The translations under genes were made by a program, and so were the position numbers. The notes under the pieces are model-generated. The model did not search any database and had not been told where the DNA came from. It saw only the letters and a program-made list of their open reading frames with translations. Below are positions 19,837 through 29,325 of a stretch of DNA of 64,000 nt, piece by piece; the stretch's first letter is position 1; each line of letters starts with the position of its first letter. The stretch comes from an uncultured Bacteroidota bacterium (lineage in GTDB: Bacteria > Bacteroidota > Bacteroidia > AKYH767-A > OLB10): contig CAINEC010000162.1 of the NCBI GenBank assembly GCA_903847585.1, forward strand, positions 1-64,000. The letters run 5' to 3'.

Positions 19837-21882
19837 ATGAATAAGTTAATGAATTATGCCCTCGGAAAATGGGTAGCAGGTGAAGGCGACGGGCAAGTTT
19901 TATATAATGCTGTTAACGGAAGCGAATACGCAACAGCTTCTTCGAAAGGACTTGATTTTGCCTTGATGACCAACTACGCAAGAACAGTTGGTGGTCCTGC
20001 CTTGCGCAAATTAACTTTTCACGAGCGTGGAAGAATGCTAAAAGCATTAGCAATGCATCTTACTGCTAAGAAAGAAGATTTCTATAAAATCAGTTGGGCT
20101 ACGGGCGCAACACGTGTAGATAGCTGGATTGATATTGAAGGAGGAATTGGAAACTTATTCGCGTATGCAAGCCTTCGTCGTCAGTTTCCAGATATGCCGT
20201 ATTGCATTGACGGAGATCCTGTGATGTTATCGAAAGGCGGTTCATTCATTGGTCACCATTTATGCGTTCCGAAAGAAGGAGTAGCTATTCATATCAACGC
20301 ATTTAACTTTCCGGTTTGGGGAATGTTGGAGAAAATTGCAGTGAACTTTTTAGCGGGCGTTCCTGCGATTGTTAAGCCTGCAACAGTAACCTCTTTCCTA
20401 ACAGAAGCTGTCGTGAAAGAAATTGTTGCTTCGGGAATTTTACCAGAAGGAAGTTTGCAATTAATATGTGGTTCAGCTAACGGAATTTTAGATCATGTAA
20501 CGAGTCAAGATGTAGTCACATTTACTGGTTCTGCTTCAACAGGAAAAATGTTGAAGTCGCACCCGCGAATTTTAGAAGAGGCAGTTCCGTTTAACATGGA
20601 AGCGGATTCATTGAACTCTTGTATCCTCGGACCAGATGCAATTCCTGGCACTCCTGAATTTGATATTTTCATTAAAGAAGTTCAACGTGAAATGACTGTG
20701 AAAGCAGGACAAAAATGTACTGCTGTGCGTCGTATTATGGTGCCTGAAAATTTAGTAGAAGATGTTCAATTAGCATTGAGCAAACGATTATCAACTACCA
20801 GCATTGGTGACCCCAATGTAGAAGGTGTTCGCATGGGACCATTAGCTTCTGCGAGTCAGGTGCAAGAAGTAAAAGAGAAAATTCAACTCTTAGCTAAGAC
20901 ACAAGAAATTGTTTTTGGAAATGCTGATATGTCTCCAATTGGTGATGGCACTGATAAAGGAGCCTTTTTATCGCCAGTATTATTTATCAATAGCGATCCA
21001 TTTAAAAATATCGACTGCCATAACATCGAACCATTCGGACCAGTTTCTACCATTATGCCTTACAAAAATATTGGAGAGGCGATTGAATTAGCAAAAATGG
21101 GAAAGGGTTCGTTAGTATGCAGTATTGTTACAGCTGATAATGCCACGGCGCGTGATTTTGTAGTAGGAGCAGCATCAATGCATGGAAGGGTTTTAGTTTT
21201 AAATAACGATTGTGCGAAAGAATCTACCGGTCACGGATCACCGATGCCAATGTTAGTGCACGGCGGACCAGGACGAGCAGGTGGTGGAGAAGAAATGGGA
21301 GGTAAGCGAGGAGTATTCCACTATTTACAGCGCACCGCTATTCAAGGATCACCAACTACGTTATCGTATATAACAGAAGTATATCAACGAGGTGGAAAAC
21401 AAATTGAGAAAGATATTCATCCTTTTAAAAAGTATTTCGAAGAATTAGAAATTGGTGAAACATTAATTACAGCTAAGCATACCGTTAGTGAAGCGGACAT
21501 TACCAATTTTGCGAACGTGAGCGGCGATAATTTTTATGCACACATGGATGCAACTTCCTTAGAGGGCACCATCTTTACACAGCGAGTAGCACACGGGTAT
21601 TTTGTATTATCAAAAGCAGCAGGATTATTTGTTGATGCGAAGAAAGGTCCGGTGTTATTAAACTACGGATTAGATGAATGTCGTTTTACAAAACCTGTTT
21701 ATCCAGGAATGACCATCGGAGTAAAACTAACAGTAAAAGAAAAAGTAGATACCGAAAAGAAAACCGAAGAAGATATTGCAAAAGGAATTGTAAAATGGTT
21801 AGTTGATGTGTATGATGAAACAGGTGAAACAGTTGCCATCGCAACCATTTTAACTATGGTAAAAAAATTAAATCAAGATTAA
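19837..21882 (+). CDS. paaZ: PaaZ-type bifunctional aldehyde dehydrogenase / oxepin-CoA hydrolase
   Basis: The first ~520 residues are an aldehyde dehydrogenase: FTGSASTGKM is the NAD(P)-binding loop, EADSLNS the general-base region and KAGQKCTAVRR the catalytic Cys. The last ~140 residues are a MaoC-like hotdog hydratase (FANVSGDNFYAHMD, with the catalytic Asp/His pair, and RVAHGYFVLS). This fusion is the ring-opening enzyme of the phenylacetyl-CoA pathway. I start it at ATG 19837, after the -7 box. It is followed 9 bp later by an enoyl-CoA hydratase. No other paa genes are in the window. Confidence 0.9.
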   Translation: MNKLMNYALGKWVAGEGDGQVLYNAVNGSEYATASSKGLDFALMTNYARTVGGPALRKLTFHERGRMLKALAMHLTAKKEDFYKISWATGATRVDSWIDIEGGIGNLFAYASLRRQFPDMPYCIDGDPVMLSKGGSFIGHHLCVPKEGVAIHINAFNFPVWGMLEKIAVNFLAGVPAIVKPATVTSFLTEAVVKEIVASGILPEGSLQLICGSANGILDHVTSQDVVTFTGSASTGKMLKSHPRILEEAVPFNMEADSLNSCILGPDAIPGTPEFDIFIKEVQREMTVKAGQKCTAVRRIMVPENLVEDVQLALSKRLSTTSIGDPNVEGVRMGPLASASQVQEVKEKIQLLAKTQEIVFGNADMSPIGDGTDKGAFLSPVLFINSDPFKNIDCHNIEPFGPVSTIMPYKNIGEAIELAKMGKGSLVCSIVTADNATARDFVVGAASMHGRVLVLNNDCAKESTGHGSPMPMLVHGGPGRAGGGEEMGGKRGVFHYLQRTAIQGSPTTLSYITEVYQRGGKQIEKDIHPFKKYFEELEIGETLITAKHTVSEADITNFANVSGDNFYAHMDATSLEGTIFTQRVAHGYFVLSKAAGLFVDAKKGPVLLNYGLDECRFTKPVYPGMTIGVKLTVKEKVDTEKKTEEDIAKGIVKWLVDVYDETGETVAIATILTMVKKLNQD

Positions 21883-21891
21883 AATAAATTT

Positions 21892-22662
21892 ATGTCGCAA
21901 GAAACAGGACGTGTGCATTCACACATTGAAAACAATATAGGATACGTTACCTTTTTTCATCCGCAGAGTAACTCATTACCCGGACAAGTATTACGCGATT
22001 TAGCTGCGGCTATTGAAGCGATGGGAACGAATGATGAAGCTCGTGTAATTATTTTACAAAGTGAAGGAGAAAAAGCATTTTGTGCTGGTGCCTCTTTCGA
22101 TGAATTAATTGCTATTGATGACCATGCAACGGGAACTTATTTCTTTTCAGGATTTGCAGGTGTAATTAACGCTATGCGCAAGGCGCCTAAATTTGTTATT
22201 GCTCGTGTGCAAGGCAAAGCAGTTGGTGGTGGTGTTGGATTAGCCTCTGCTGCTGATTATACCTTTGCAGTAAGCGGCGCTGCTGTTAAGTTAAGTGAGT
22301 TAGCTGTTGGCATTGGTCCTTTTGTAGTAGGACCCGCAGTAGAGCGCAAAGTAGGTAAATCAGCGTTTACACAAATGACCATTGATGCTACCACATTTCA
22401 TTCGGCAGAATGGGCAAAAGAAAAAGGATTGTATGCACACTTATACAATACCGTTGAAGAAATGGATGCTGCTATTAATACGCTTGCAACCAAATTATCA
22501 TCTAGCAATCCAGAAGCGATGAGCATGCTTAAAAAAATTATGTGGGAAGGAACAGAAAACTGGGACGAACTATTAATTGAAAGAGCAGGGATGAGTGGTA
22601 AATTAGTTTTATCTGACTTTACAAGAAACGCGATTCAGAAGTTTAAGTCGGCTGCGAAGTGA
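21892..22662 (+). CDS. Enoyl-CoA hydratase/isomerase family protein
   Basis: This 256-residue crotonase-fold protein has the oxyanion-hole segment EKAFCAGASFDEL and VQGKAVGGGVGLASAADYTFA. It would hydrate or isomerise an acyl-CoA. Its position directly after paaZ suggests a step of aromatic-CoA degradation, possibly the PaaG-type isomerase, but the sequence alone does not fix that. Transcription ends at the hairpin at 22727-22754. Confidence 0.85.
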   Translation: MSQETGRVHSHIENNIGYVTFFHPQSNSLPGQVLRDLAAAIEAMGTNDEARVIILQSEGEKAFCAGASFDELIAIDDHATGTYFFSGFAGVINAMRKAPKFVIARVQGKAVGGGVGLASAADYTFAVSGAAVKLSELAVGIGPFVVGPAVERKVGKSAFTQMTIDATTFHSAEWAKEKGLYAHLYNTVEEMDAAINTLATKLSSSNPEAMSMLKKIMWEGTENWDELLIERAGMSGKLVLSDFTRNAIQKFKSAAK

Positions 22663-22726
22663 TTTTTATTAATTAAAATAGAACAATCATTAAAGTAGAT
22701 TTAAATAAATGATTATGATAAATAAA

Positions 22727-22760
22727 AAAGTCCCGAGTTTTCACTCGGGACTTTCCATAT
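22727..22760. terminator. Bidirectional intrinsic terminator
   Basis: AAAGTCCCGAG and CTCGGGACTTT form a perfect 11-bp stem around a 6-nt loop between two convergent genes. On the minus strand it continues as TTTTTTATTT, a strong signal for the gene ending at 22775. On the plus strand the T-tract is short, so it is weaker for the paaZ operon. Confidence 0.85.
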
Positions 22761-22774
22761 AACTAAATTTTTAT

Positions 22775-23989
22775 TTAAAAATTCATATTATCTTCTTCGC
22801 CTAAAATTTTGCGGCCAAGTAAAATCTGACTTTTAGCAAGATCGCTTAACGTAAATGTATATTCTTCGCGCTTTTTATCAATCACACTTTGAGGGAAGTT
22901 AATTCCATTTTCTAAACGGAAAATATATTCCTGATGAACAGAAGGTAATGCATCAGCAACCTGGCTTAATTCATATTGTCGAGCAGCATCAATAACGGCT
23001 TCTTTCCAATCAACATTAGCACGAATAGTTACTTTGTTTCCTGCAAGGCGCAATGTTTCTAAGGCATCATCTAATTCGATATTATCATCCATTTGCGATT
23101 GAAATTCTTCAACAGCTTTGCAATATTTTAAGGTGCGCTTATCTTCAAATTGCTTCACAAAAGATTCTACAAGAGTAGTATCGAAGATGCTTAAAAACGG
23201 ACGATTATCTGTCGATTTTTTTGCCTCTGTATTTTTAATTTCTTTTAACTGTTGCTTGCGCGCTGCAGTACGGTATTTCTGCTCTTTATCACCTCTCGTA
23301 TCAGGTAATCCTAATAAATATCCTGTTCCCATATGTTCATCAAAGAACTTATACCAAGATGGTATGCGCGACTCAAGAGGACCATCGATACCAGGGAAAT
23401 AGCAATCATCAGCTTCTGCTTTAAAAGCATCGTAATCCTGCCAGTTATCAAATCCGAAAACCTGATTTGCCTGACCTGATTTTAGAAACTTTATGTACAA
23501 CTCCAATTCAGCTTTGCTAACAGGAGAGATATAAGGACAATGTTGAATGTTGGTTCCGAGCGTTAAAAATTGTGTTGAGTGTTCTACACCTTTCAATCGT
23601 ACTTGCTCAGCACGCCACTGGCATTGTAGATTAAATAATTTCTTTTGCTGAATAGCCCACAGCGCTTCTTCTGCAAGCATTTTATATTTCAGATCTTTCT
23701 GTTCTTGAAGATTCATGTAATCTTGTCCACGAGTAAGATATAAGGCCTTACGACGAGCATAGTTCTTAATGAATGATTCCACAGAATGTGGATTGAACTG
23801 CTTGAAGAATTCCTGATAAATAGTTTGAGAGCGAAGCTCTTCTTCCGTCTGTTGACGAATGATTTCTACTCTTAATTCTTCTTCGAATTTATCCTGCAAG
23901 TGAGCAGGCACCTTTAAATCCTGTATTTGTTTATTCATGGCATTAAAAATTACAGGTCCTTCAACGGCAATAATTCTTAAGAGTTCCAT
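22775..23989 (-). CDS. Conserved-looking protein of unknown function
   Basis: I choose ATG 23989 (MELLRIIAVEG); the ORF track extends 12 codons to a GTG at 24025. The 404-residue protein is mostly helical and charged, with long amphipathic stretches (FEEELRVEIIRQQTEEELRS) and an acidic C-terminus. It has no signal peptide, membrane helix or motif that I recognise. The central part is Trp/Tyr-rich (FGFDNWQDYDAF, IPSWYKFFDEHMGTGYLLG). It stands alone, with a strong terminator after it. Cytosolic location is inferred. Confidence 0.6.
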   Translation of the reverse strand: MELLRIIAVEGPVIFNAMNKQIQDLKVPAHLQDKFEEELRVEIIRQQTEEELRSQTIYQEFFKQFNPHSVESFIKNYARRKALYLTRGQDYMNLQEQKDLKYKMLAEEALWAIQQKKLFNLQCQWRAEQVRLKGVEHSTQFLTLGTNIQHCPYISPVSKAELELYIKFLKSGQANQVFGFDNWQDYDAFKAEADDCYFPGIDGPLESRIPSWYKFFDEHMGTGYLLGLPDTRGDKEQKYRTAARKQQLKEIKNTEAKKSTDNRPFLSIFDTTLVESFVKQFEDKRTLKYCKAVEEFQSQMDDNIELDDALETLRLAGNKVTIRANVDWKEAVIDAARQYELSQVADALPSVHQEYIFRLENGINFPQSVIDKKREEYTFTLSDLAKSQILLGRKILGEEDNMNF

Positions 23990-24121
23990 GTTATTTGAAA
24001 AAAAACGAATATTAGGTGCTTTCACCTAAATAAAGAGTGGTTCTTAATCTAACAATATACCGTTGAAAATTATCAAAATCAGGTATTGCAAGGCTTCTGT
24101 AAAAGCCATAAAATTGTATTT

Positions 24122-24997
24122 ATGAATACACCCATCAACGACAACGAAGTAAAGGCACTGATTAGTCTTTTAGATGATTCAGATAAGGAAGTTTATTCTC
24201 ATATAGAAGAAAAATTAATCAGCCTTGGCAGAGAGGTCATTCCTTTTTTGGAAGATGCCTGGTCGCATGCATTTGATGCGGTATTGCAACAGCGCATTGA
24301 AGCCATCGTGCATCGTATTCAATTTGAAAATTTATTAGAAGACTTAAAACTGTGGATTCATACCAACGATGATAATCTGTTAAACGGAGCCTTATTAATT
24401 GCAAGGTATCAATATCCGGATATGGATACTTCACGCATTTTTGAGCAATTACAGCAGATTAAAAAAGAGATCTGGTTAGAGTTGAATGAAAACCTCACTG
24501 CGTTAGAGATCATCAATATTATCAATCATATTCTATTTACGAATCATAATTTCAGTGGTAATACTGCTAATTACCATGCTCCTCAAAATTCGTTTATCAA
24601 TATCGTATTAGAGAGCAAGAAAGGAAATCCGTTAACGTTAGGGATTGTATATTTAACGATTGCGGAAATGTTAGGCTTACCAATTTATGGTGTTAATCTT
24701 CCAGAGCATTTTGTATTGGCGTATTGTGGTAACGACGAACATTTTCAACTAGACAAGAAAAATGTGCTTTGTTATATTAATCCGTTTAGCAAAGGAACCG
24801 TATTTGGCAAAAGTGATATTGATGTATTTGTGAATCGACTAAAGCTTACTCCACAAGACAGTCATTATTATCCTTGCTCTAACCGTGATATGATTTTAAG
24901 AATGGTTAGAAACTTATCGCATTCCTATCAAAAATTAGGTGATACCGATAAGGTGGAAGAGTTGGCGCAGATGATTGCCTTGTTTAATGTGAAATAA
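24122..24997 (+). CDS. Transglutaminase-like (SirB1-type) family protein
   Basis: I choose ATG 24122 over the TTG at 24086. The 291-residue protein begins with a HEAT-like helical section (LISLLDDSDKEVYSHIEEKLISLG) and continues into a SirB1/transglutaminase-like core with NIVLESKKGNPLTLGIVYLTIAEMLGLPIYGVNLPEHFVLAY, a typical family block. The catalytic Cys of true transglutaminases is not evident, as in other SirB1 proteins. The C-terminus looks TPR-like. It converges with the sugar transferase gene, overlapping by 14 bp. Confidence 0.75.
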   Translation: MNTPINDNEVKALISLLDDSDKEVYSHIEEKLISLGREVIPFLEDAWSHAFDAVLQQRIEAIVHRIQFENLLEDLKLWIHTNDDNLLNGALLIARYQYPDMDTSRIFEQLQQIKKEIWLELNENLTALEIINIINHILFTNHNFSGNTANYHAPQNSFINIVLESKKGNPLTLGIVYLTIAEMLGLPIYGVNLPEHFVLAYCGNDEHFQLDKKNVLCYINPFSKGTVFGKSDIDVFVNRLKLTPQDSHYYPCSNRDMILRMVRNLSHSYQKLGDTDKVEELAQMIALFNVK

Positions 24998-25577
24998 TTT
25001 TTTTGAAAGTCAACCAGATAATTTTAATATCGGTTGTTAAACTTTTTTCAGCAATATACTTCTGATTTAAAAGCAGCTTTGCTGGCATTATTTCATCGAT
25101 GTAGGTGCGTTCAGGATCGTTTGATTTAGCAAGCAACTCATTTTCTTCGGAATACTCAATAGAAGCGTAATCAGTAATACCAGGCTTCACCGATAACACC
25201 TTTTGTTGTTCTACATTATAAAGATCAACATACTTTCTTACCTCCGGCCGCGGACCCACCAAACTCATGGAGCCAAACAATACATTTAATAATTGAGGTA
25301 GCTCATCTAATTTATACTTGCGTAAAAAATATCCGATAGGCGTTACGCGTGGATCACGACCACCAACTGTTAAGAGTCCTCCTTTATCCGCATTCATCTG
25401 CATAGTGCGGAATTTAAAAATTTTGAAATCACGACTGTTTAGTCCTACACGCGTTTGCATATAAAACACGGGACCCTTACTTCCTAATTTAATCAGGAGC
25501 GCAATTATCAGAAAAAAAGGTGATACCAATAAAAGCATTGGAATGGTAATCATCAAATCAAATAATCGCTTTACCAT
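24984..25577 (-). CDS. Initiating sugar transferase (undecaprenyl-phosphate type)
   Basis: The 197-residue protein is the short form of bacterial polyprenyl-phosphate sugar-1-phosphate transferases. It has one N-terminal membrane helix (MITIPMLLLVSPFFLIIALLI) and the catalytic domain with FKFRTMQMNAD, KLDELPQLLNVL and SLVGPRPE. It would load the first sugar onto the lipid carrier for polysaccharide assembly. It lies at the downstream end of the polysaccharide locus, 5 bp after the aminotransferase gene. Confidence 0.92.
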   Translation of the reverse strand: MVKRLFDLMITIPMLLLVSPFFLIIALLIKLGSKGPVFYMQTRVGLNSRDFKIFKFRTMQMNADKGGLLTVGGRDPRVTPIGYFLRKYKLDELPQLLNVLFGSMSLVGPRPEVRKYVDLYNVEQQKVLSVKPGITDYASIEYSEENELLAKSNDPERTYIDEIMPAKLLLNQKYIAEKSLTTDIKIIWLTFKKIISH

Positions 25578-25582
25578 AATAC

Positions 25583-26803
25583 TTACGATAAGGTAGAAGC
25601 AACTGCATTTGTTACTGCATCAACAATACGTTTCAGCATTTCATCTGATAAATCATAAAATACCGGTAAGGAAATTTCACGACTGTAATTATCATACGTC
25701 ACAGGATAATTAGCAATATCATATCCACGGTTTTTGTAGAATGATAACATTGCCAACGGAATGAAATGCACGTTCACACTTACATCCGCATCAAATATTT
25801 TTTGAATGATGGCATCGCGCTGCGCCTCAGAAATTCCTTTTATACGAATAGGATAGAGGTGATAAGAAGTTTCAGCAGTATCGTTTTTTAGCGGAGGTAA
25901 TTGCGCCCACTCGAAATTTTTAAAATGATTTGCATAGTACTCACAAACCGCTTTACGTTTTAACAACGTATCATTTTCATAGCGCTTCAACTCAATTAAT
26001 CCGATGGCCGCCATCAAATCCGTCATGTTGCATTTGTAACCAGCTTCGATAATATCATAGCGCCAGTTTCCTTTTTGCATCTTCGCCAATGCATCTTTAT
26101 TCTGACCATGTAAGGTGAAAATGCAGAGGTATTTGTAAATGTCTTCGTTATTAAATGGAGCAGGGAAGTTCAATGCAATGGCACCACCTTCAGCAGTGGT
26201 TAAGTTCTTCACTGCGTGGAAAGAATAAACCGTTGCATCCGCCCATACACCTGTATGCTTGCCTTTGTAGTACGCACCTAACGAGTGAGCCGCATCCGAA
26301 AGCACCATTATTCGTCCTAATGTAGTTTGATTTTCTCCCTCAGCCACAAAATGTGATTTTATAGCCGGATCATTCACAAGATCCATGATAGCCGAATAAT
26401 CACAAGGATAACCAGCAATATCAACAGGCATAATCACTTTCGTTTTTGAAGTAATTGCTTTGCGGATATTCGCAACGTTTATATTGAAGTCATCAGCATT
26501 CACATCCACCAACACCGGTGTTGCTCCGCAATGCACCACCACATTTGCAGTAGCAGAGTAGGTGTAAGCAGGCAGAATAACTTCATCGCCTTCTTTAACT
26601 CCGTACCATTTCAACATCACCTCTAATCCAGCCGTTGCAGAGTTCAAACAAAGCGTTGCCGCATTACCGTTATAAGCAGATAGTTCCTTTTCGAACTGCT
26701 TGGTTCGCGGACCAGTGGTAATCCATCCAGAACGTAAAGTGGCTACAACTTCATTAATAATTTCATCGTCGATACGAGGCGGGGCGAAGGGGATGAGGGA
26801 CAT
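25583..26803 (-). CDS. DegT/DnrJ/EryC1/StrS-family sugar aminotransferase
   Basis: This 406-residue PLP enzyme has the family blocks GWITTGPRTKQFE, LNSATAGLEVML, DAAHSLGA and the PLP-binding Lys in YSFHAVKNLTTAEGGAI. It would aminate a nucleotide keto-sugar for polysaccharide synthesis, probably feeding the adjacent transferase. The gene start is next to an 8-bp tandem repeat that fills the upstream spacer. Confidence 0.93.
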   Translation of the reverse strand: MSLIPFAPPRIDDEIINEVVATLRSGWITTGPRTKQFEKELSAYNGNAATLCLNSATAGLEVMLKWYGVKEGDEVILPAYTYSATANVVVHCGATPVLVDVNADDFNINVANIRKAITSKTKVIMPVDIAGYPCDYSAIMDLVNDPAIKSHFVAEGENQTTLGRIMVLSDAAHSLGAYYKGKHTGVWADATVYSFHAVKNLTTAEGGAIALNFPAPFNNEDIYKYLCIFTLHGQNKDALAKMQKGNWRYDIIEAGYKCNMTDLMAAIGLIELKRYENDTLLKRKAVCEYYANHFKNFEWAQLPPLKNDTAETSYHLYPIRIKGISEAQRDAIIQKIFDADVSVNVHFIPLAMLSFYKNRGYDIANYPVTYDNYSREISLPVFYDLSDEMLKRIVDAVTNAVASTLS

Positions 26804-26805
26804 AA

Positions 26806-26885
26806 TTAATTTGATAATTTGCTAATTTGAAAATGTGCTAATGGGGTAATTTACTAATGTGCTAATGGGTTAATTTGCTAATGAG
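26806..26885. repeat. 8-bp tandem repeat, consensus CTAATTTG
   Basis: Ten 8-bp units in register (CTAATTTG, CTAATGTG, CTAATGGG and variants) fill the whole spacer between the aminotransferase start and the O-antigen ligase stop. They also encode the end of the ligase (SLAN and stop). The unit is the reverse complement of that at 2105-2208. Confidence 0.85.
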
Positions 26886-28087
26886 TTTATTTTTCGACCG
26901 AAGAGGCTAATGATTAATGCAAAGAAGATGGCGCCGCGTTGTGCTTCTAACATAGATTCTGTTAAACAATTCAATGCAAAAATAAATAACATCATCAATA
27001 GTAATGGATGATAACTGTTACGCATGATCCAAGGAATTTTAATCGTCAGTACAAACAAGAGTAATCCGATTATTCCAAGTGCTAAGAACGATTGTAAATA
27101 TTGATTATGTGCATTCAGCGATTTTTCATAGCCGTATGCGAAATCATGTTTATGATATTCCTGATTCAATACATCTTTCACATCGCCAGTGCCTGTCCCC
27201 AATAACCAATACTCCGGCAACAACGAAATCGCTTCTTTCCATATTTCAACTCTACCCGTAGTGCTATTGTATGACGCAGTGGTTGGGGCTTCATTATTTT
27301 GTACCGCCACTTCTACCTGCGTAAAACGATTGCTGTATTTAAGCATTAATACTTGTAAACTTGCCGACACAGCAAATACAAACAATAGGGGATAGATAAA
27401 TCGATAACTTCCTTTTTTCTTCCAATACAAAACAATCATTACTAAAATCGAAATAAAGGCAGTTGCTTCGGCTGTTCGTGCTGACAATAAAATAATCATC
27501 GAGAAAAATAAAATCATAAATGCGGCACCCATCCAGATGGTTCTTCGGTGGTTGGATAAAATCATTTCATGAAATACAAATATCAACGCAGCATTTAAGT
27601 ACAAACTAAAGTAAGTAGGATGCATCAGGTGGCTCGATAATTCAGAATAAAAGAACACCGACAATTGTCTCGAATGAAAATAGCTGTTGAACGCAATTGC
27701 CAATAAATAAATGCAGGATACTAAAACACCTCCGATGAAATACCTTCTGATTTTATTTATAAACGCATCGTCAATTTGAAAGGAGGAAAGTATAATCGGT
27801 AACAATAAAAAAGTAAGTTTAATCTGTAAGTCTAAACCAGCCTGCGAATAATTGCTCGTCCACAATACGCCCAACAAATGCATCACATACAAGGCAGGTA
27901 ACAACCATAAATAATTTTCGCTTTTAAACTGATTGATCATTAATGAGCGATGATCTTTCAGAAATAAAGAAATCAATCCTATCAAAACCCAACAAACAAT
28001 CGACACCAACAAATTAAAAGAAAAGCAAAACACTGAAATCAGCAGTAGCCATTTCTTAAGTGATGTTGATGGTAATTGTGTTATCAT
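26870..28087 (-). CDS. O-antigen ligase-like membrane protein
   Basis: The 405-residue protein has about ten to twelve membrane segments and a large loop with ATTASYNSTTGRVEIWKEAISL and LLGTGTGDVKDVLNQEYHKH, the pattern of the Wzy_C/O-antigen ligase family. It would ligate or polymerise lipid-linked polysaccharide on the periplasmic side. Ligase and polymerase cannot be separated by sequence. Its last codons lie in the 8-bp repeat. Confidence 0.8.
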   Translation of the reverse strand: MITQLPSTSLKKWLLLISVFCFSFNLLVSIVCWVLIGLISLFLKDHRSLMINQFKSENYLWLLPALYVMHLLGVLWTSNYSQAGLDLQIKLTFLLLPIILSSFQIDDAFINKIRRYFIGGVLVSCIYLLAIAFNSYFHSRQLSVFFYSELSSHLMHPTYFSLYLNAALIFVFHEMILSNHRRTIWMGAAFMILFFSMIILLSARTAEATAFISILVMIVLYWKKKGSYRFIYPLLFVFAVSASLQVLMLKYSNRFTQVEVAVQNNEAPTTASYNSTTGRVEIWKEAISLLPEYWLLGTGTGDVKDVLNQEYHKHDFAYGYEKSLNAHNQYLQSFLALGIIGLLLFVLTIKIPWIMRNSYHPLLLMMLFIFALNCLTESMLEAQRGAIFFALIISLFGRKINSLAN

Positions 28088-28111
28088 TTGCAGTATAAAA
28101 ATACGCTTCTT

Positions 28112-29323
28112 TTAATTAAGTGTGCTTACCCAATCAGCTGTTATTTTCTTACGCATGAAGAACTTTTGAACATACGATTGACCATTGGCACCCATTGTTT
28201 TTACGACATCCGGATTAGCTTCGAGATAGAGCGACTTTTCAGCCAGCATCTGACTGTTTTCGGGCTCAATAAATAATCCGGCATTGCCTTCATCAATAAA
28301 CAATCGTCTTGCTTCGCCATCTACTGAAAGCAATAATGGTTTTGCCAAGGCTAAGTTTTCAAATATCTTCGATGGAATAGCACCGAGAAATAAATCCATT
28401 TTCTTCAAAGGAATAACCGCCACATCAACGGCATCAACATAAGAGGGAACCACCTCTCTGCTCACCAACTCTAAAAACTTTACTCGGGTAATGTTTTCAT
28501 CATTCACGCGCTGCATTAAACGGCTCTTCTCAGGACCATCACCTAATAATAAATAAACGATTTTACTTTCAGCAGGAAGTAATATAGCAGCATCCAAAAT
28601 CACATCAAGTCCTTGCGCTAGTCCGATAATTCCAGCATACATAATCAGAAAATCATCTTGCGCTAATTGTAATTGCTGACGAACGTTATCCTGTTTCTTA
28701 AAACTAAAAATCGATTCATCCACTCCGTTAGGAAGCCAATGAACTTTTTTATCAGGAAAACGACTTTTAATATTTTGTACAATTCCTTGCGTCTGACCCG
28801 TCACCATAAACGACTTTTTATAAAGCCATTCTTCGAGGATAGTAGCCAGTTTAAGAAATAGTTTATTCGTTATCACTCCTAATTTCTCTGCTGATTCAGG
28901 CCATAAATCGCTCACGTTAAAAACCATCTTGGCTTTCTTGCGTTTGCTAATCCACCATGCACTAATACCAAGAAATAGAGGAGGGGACTCCACCATTAAA
29001 TAATCGAAATTCCCTTTAATTTTTGAAGCGTAATACATCGATGAAAATGTAAACGAAAAGTAATTCATCAACCTTGAAACAACCGAACGATTTTTACTTA
29101 CATAAATCCACGCACGATGAACAGGAATATTTTCAAACTCATCACAGACATATTTCTTACCGATATAATCAGCATGAATTTGCATTGCGGGATAATTGGG
29201 CATGGCGGTTAACACAACCACCTCATGTCCCATTTGTTTTAACTCTCTTGCCAAACCACTCAATCGGTTTTGAGGCGCTCCTGTTTCAGGAGGATAGTAC
29301 TGAGTTAAAATCAAAAAACGCAT
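28112..29323 (-). CDS. Family 4 glycosyltransferase, WcaI-like
   Basis: The 403-residue GT-B protein begins with FLILTQYYPPETGAPQNRLSGLARELKQMGHEV, the hallmark of WcaI-like transferases. It has donor-site motifs IMYAGIIGLAQGLDVILDA, LLGDGPEKSRL and PSKIFENLALAKPLLLSVDGEA. It belongs to the polysaccharide locus; the sugar transferred is unknown. It begins 2 bp after the wecB frame end region, consistent with one operon. Confidence 0.88.
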   Translation of the reverse strand: MRFLILTQYYPPETGAPQNRLSGLARELKQMGHEVVVLTAMPNYPAMQIHADYIGKKYVCDEFENIPVHRAWIYVSKNRSVVSRLMNYFSFTFSSMYYASKIKGNFDYLMVESPPLFLGISAWWISKRKKAKMVFNVSDLWPESAEKLGVITNKLFLKLATILEEWLYKKSFMVTGQTQGIVQNIKSRFPDKKVHWLPNGVDESIFSFKKQDNVRQQLQLAQDDFLIMYAGIIGLAQGLDVILDAAILLPAESKIVYLLLGDGPEKSRLMQRVNDENITRVKFLELVSREVVPSYVDAVDVAVIPLKKMDLFLGAIPSKIFENLALAKPLLLSVDGEARRLFIDEGNAGLFIEPENSQMLAEKSLYLEANPDVVKTMGANGQSYVQKFFMRKKITADWVSTLN

Positions 29324-29325
29324 GA

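Noticed and set aside
24237-24434. Minus-strand ORF of 65 aa
   Set aside because: It is within the SirB1-type gene and has no promoter or domain; shadow.
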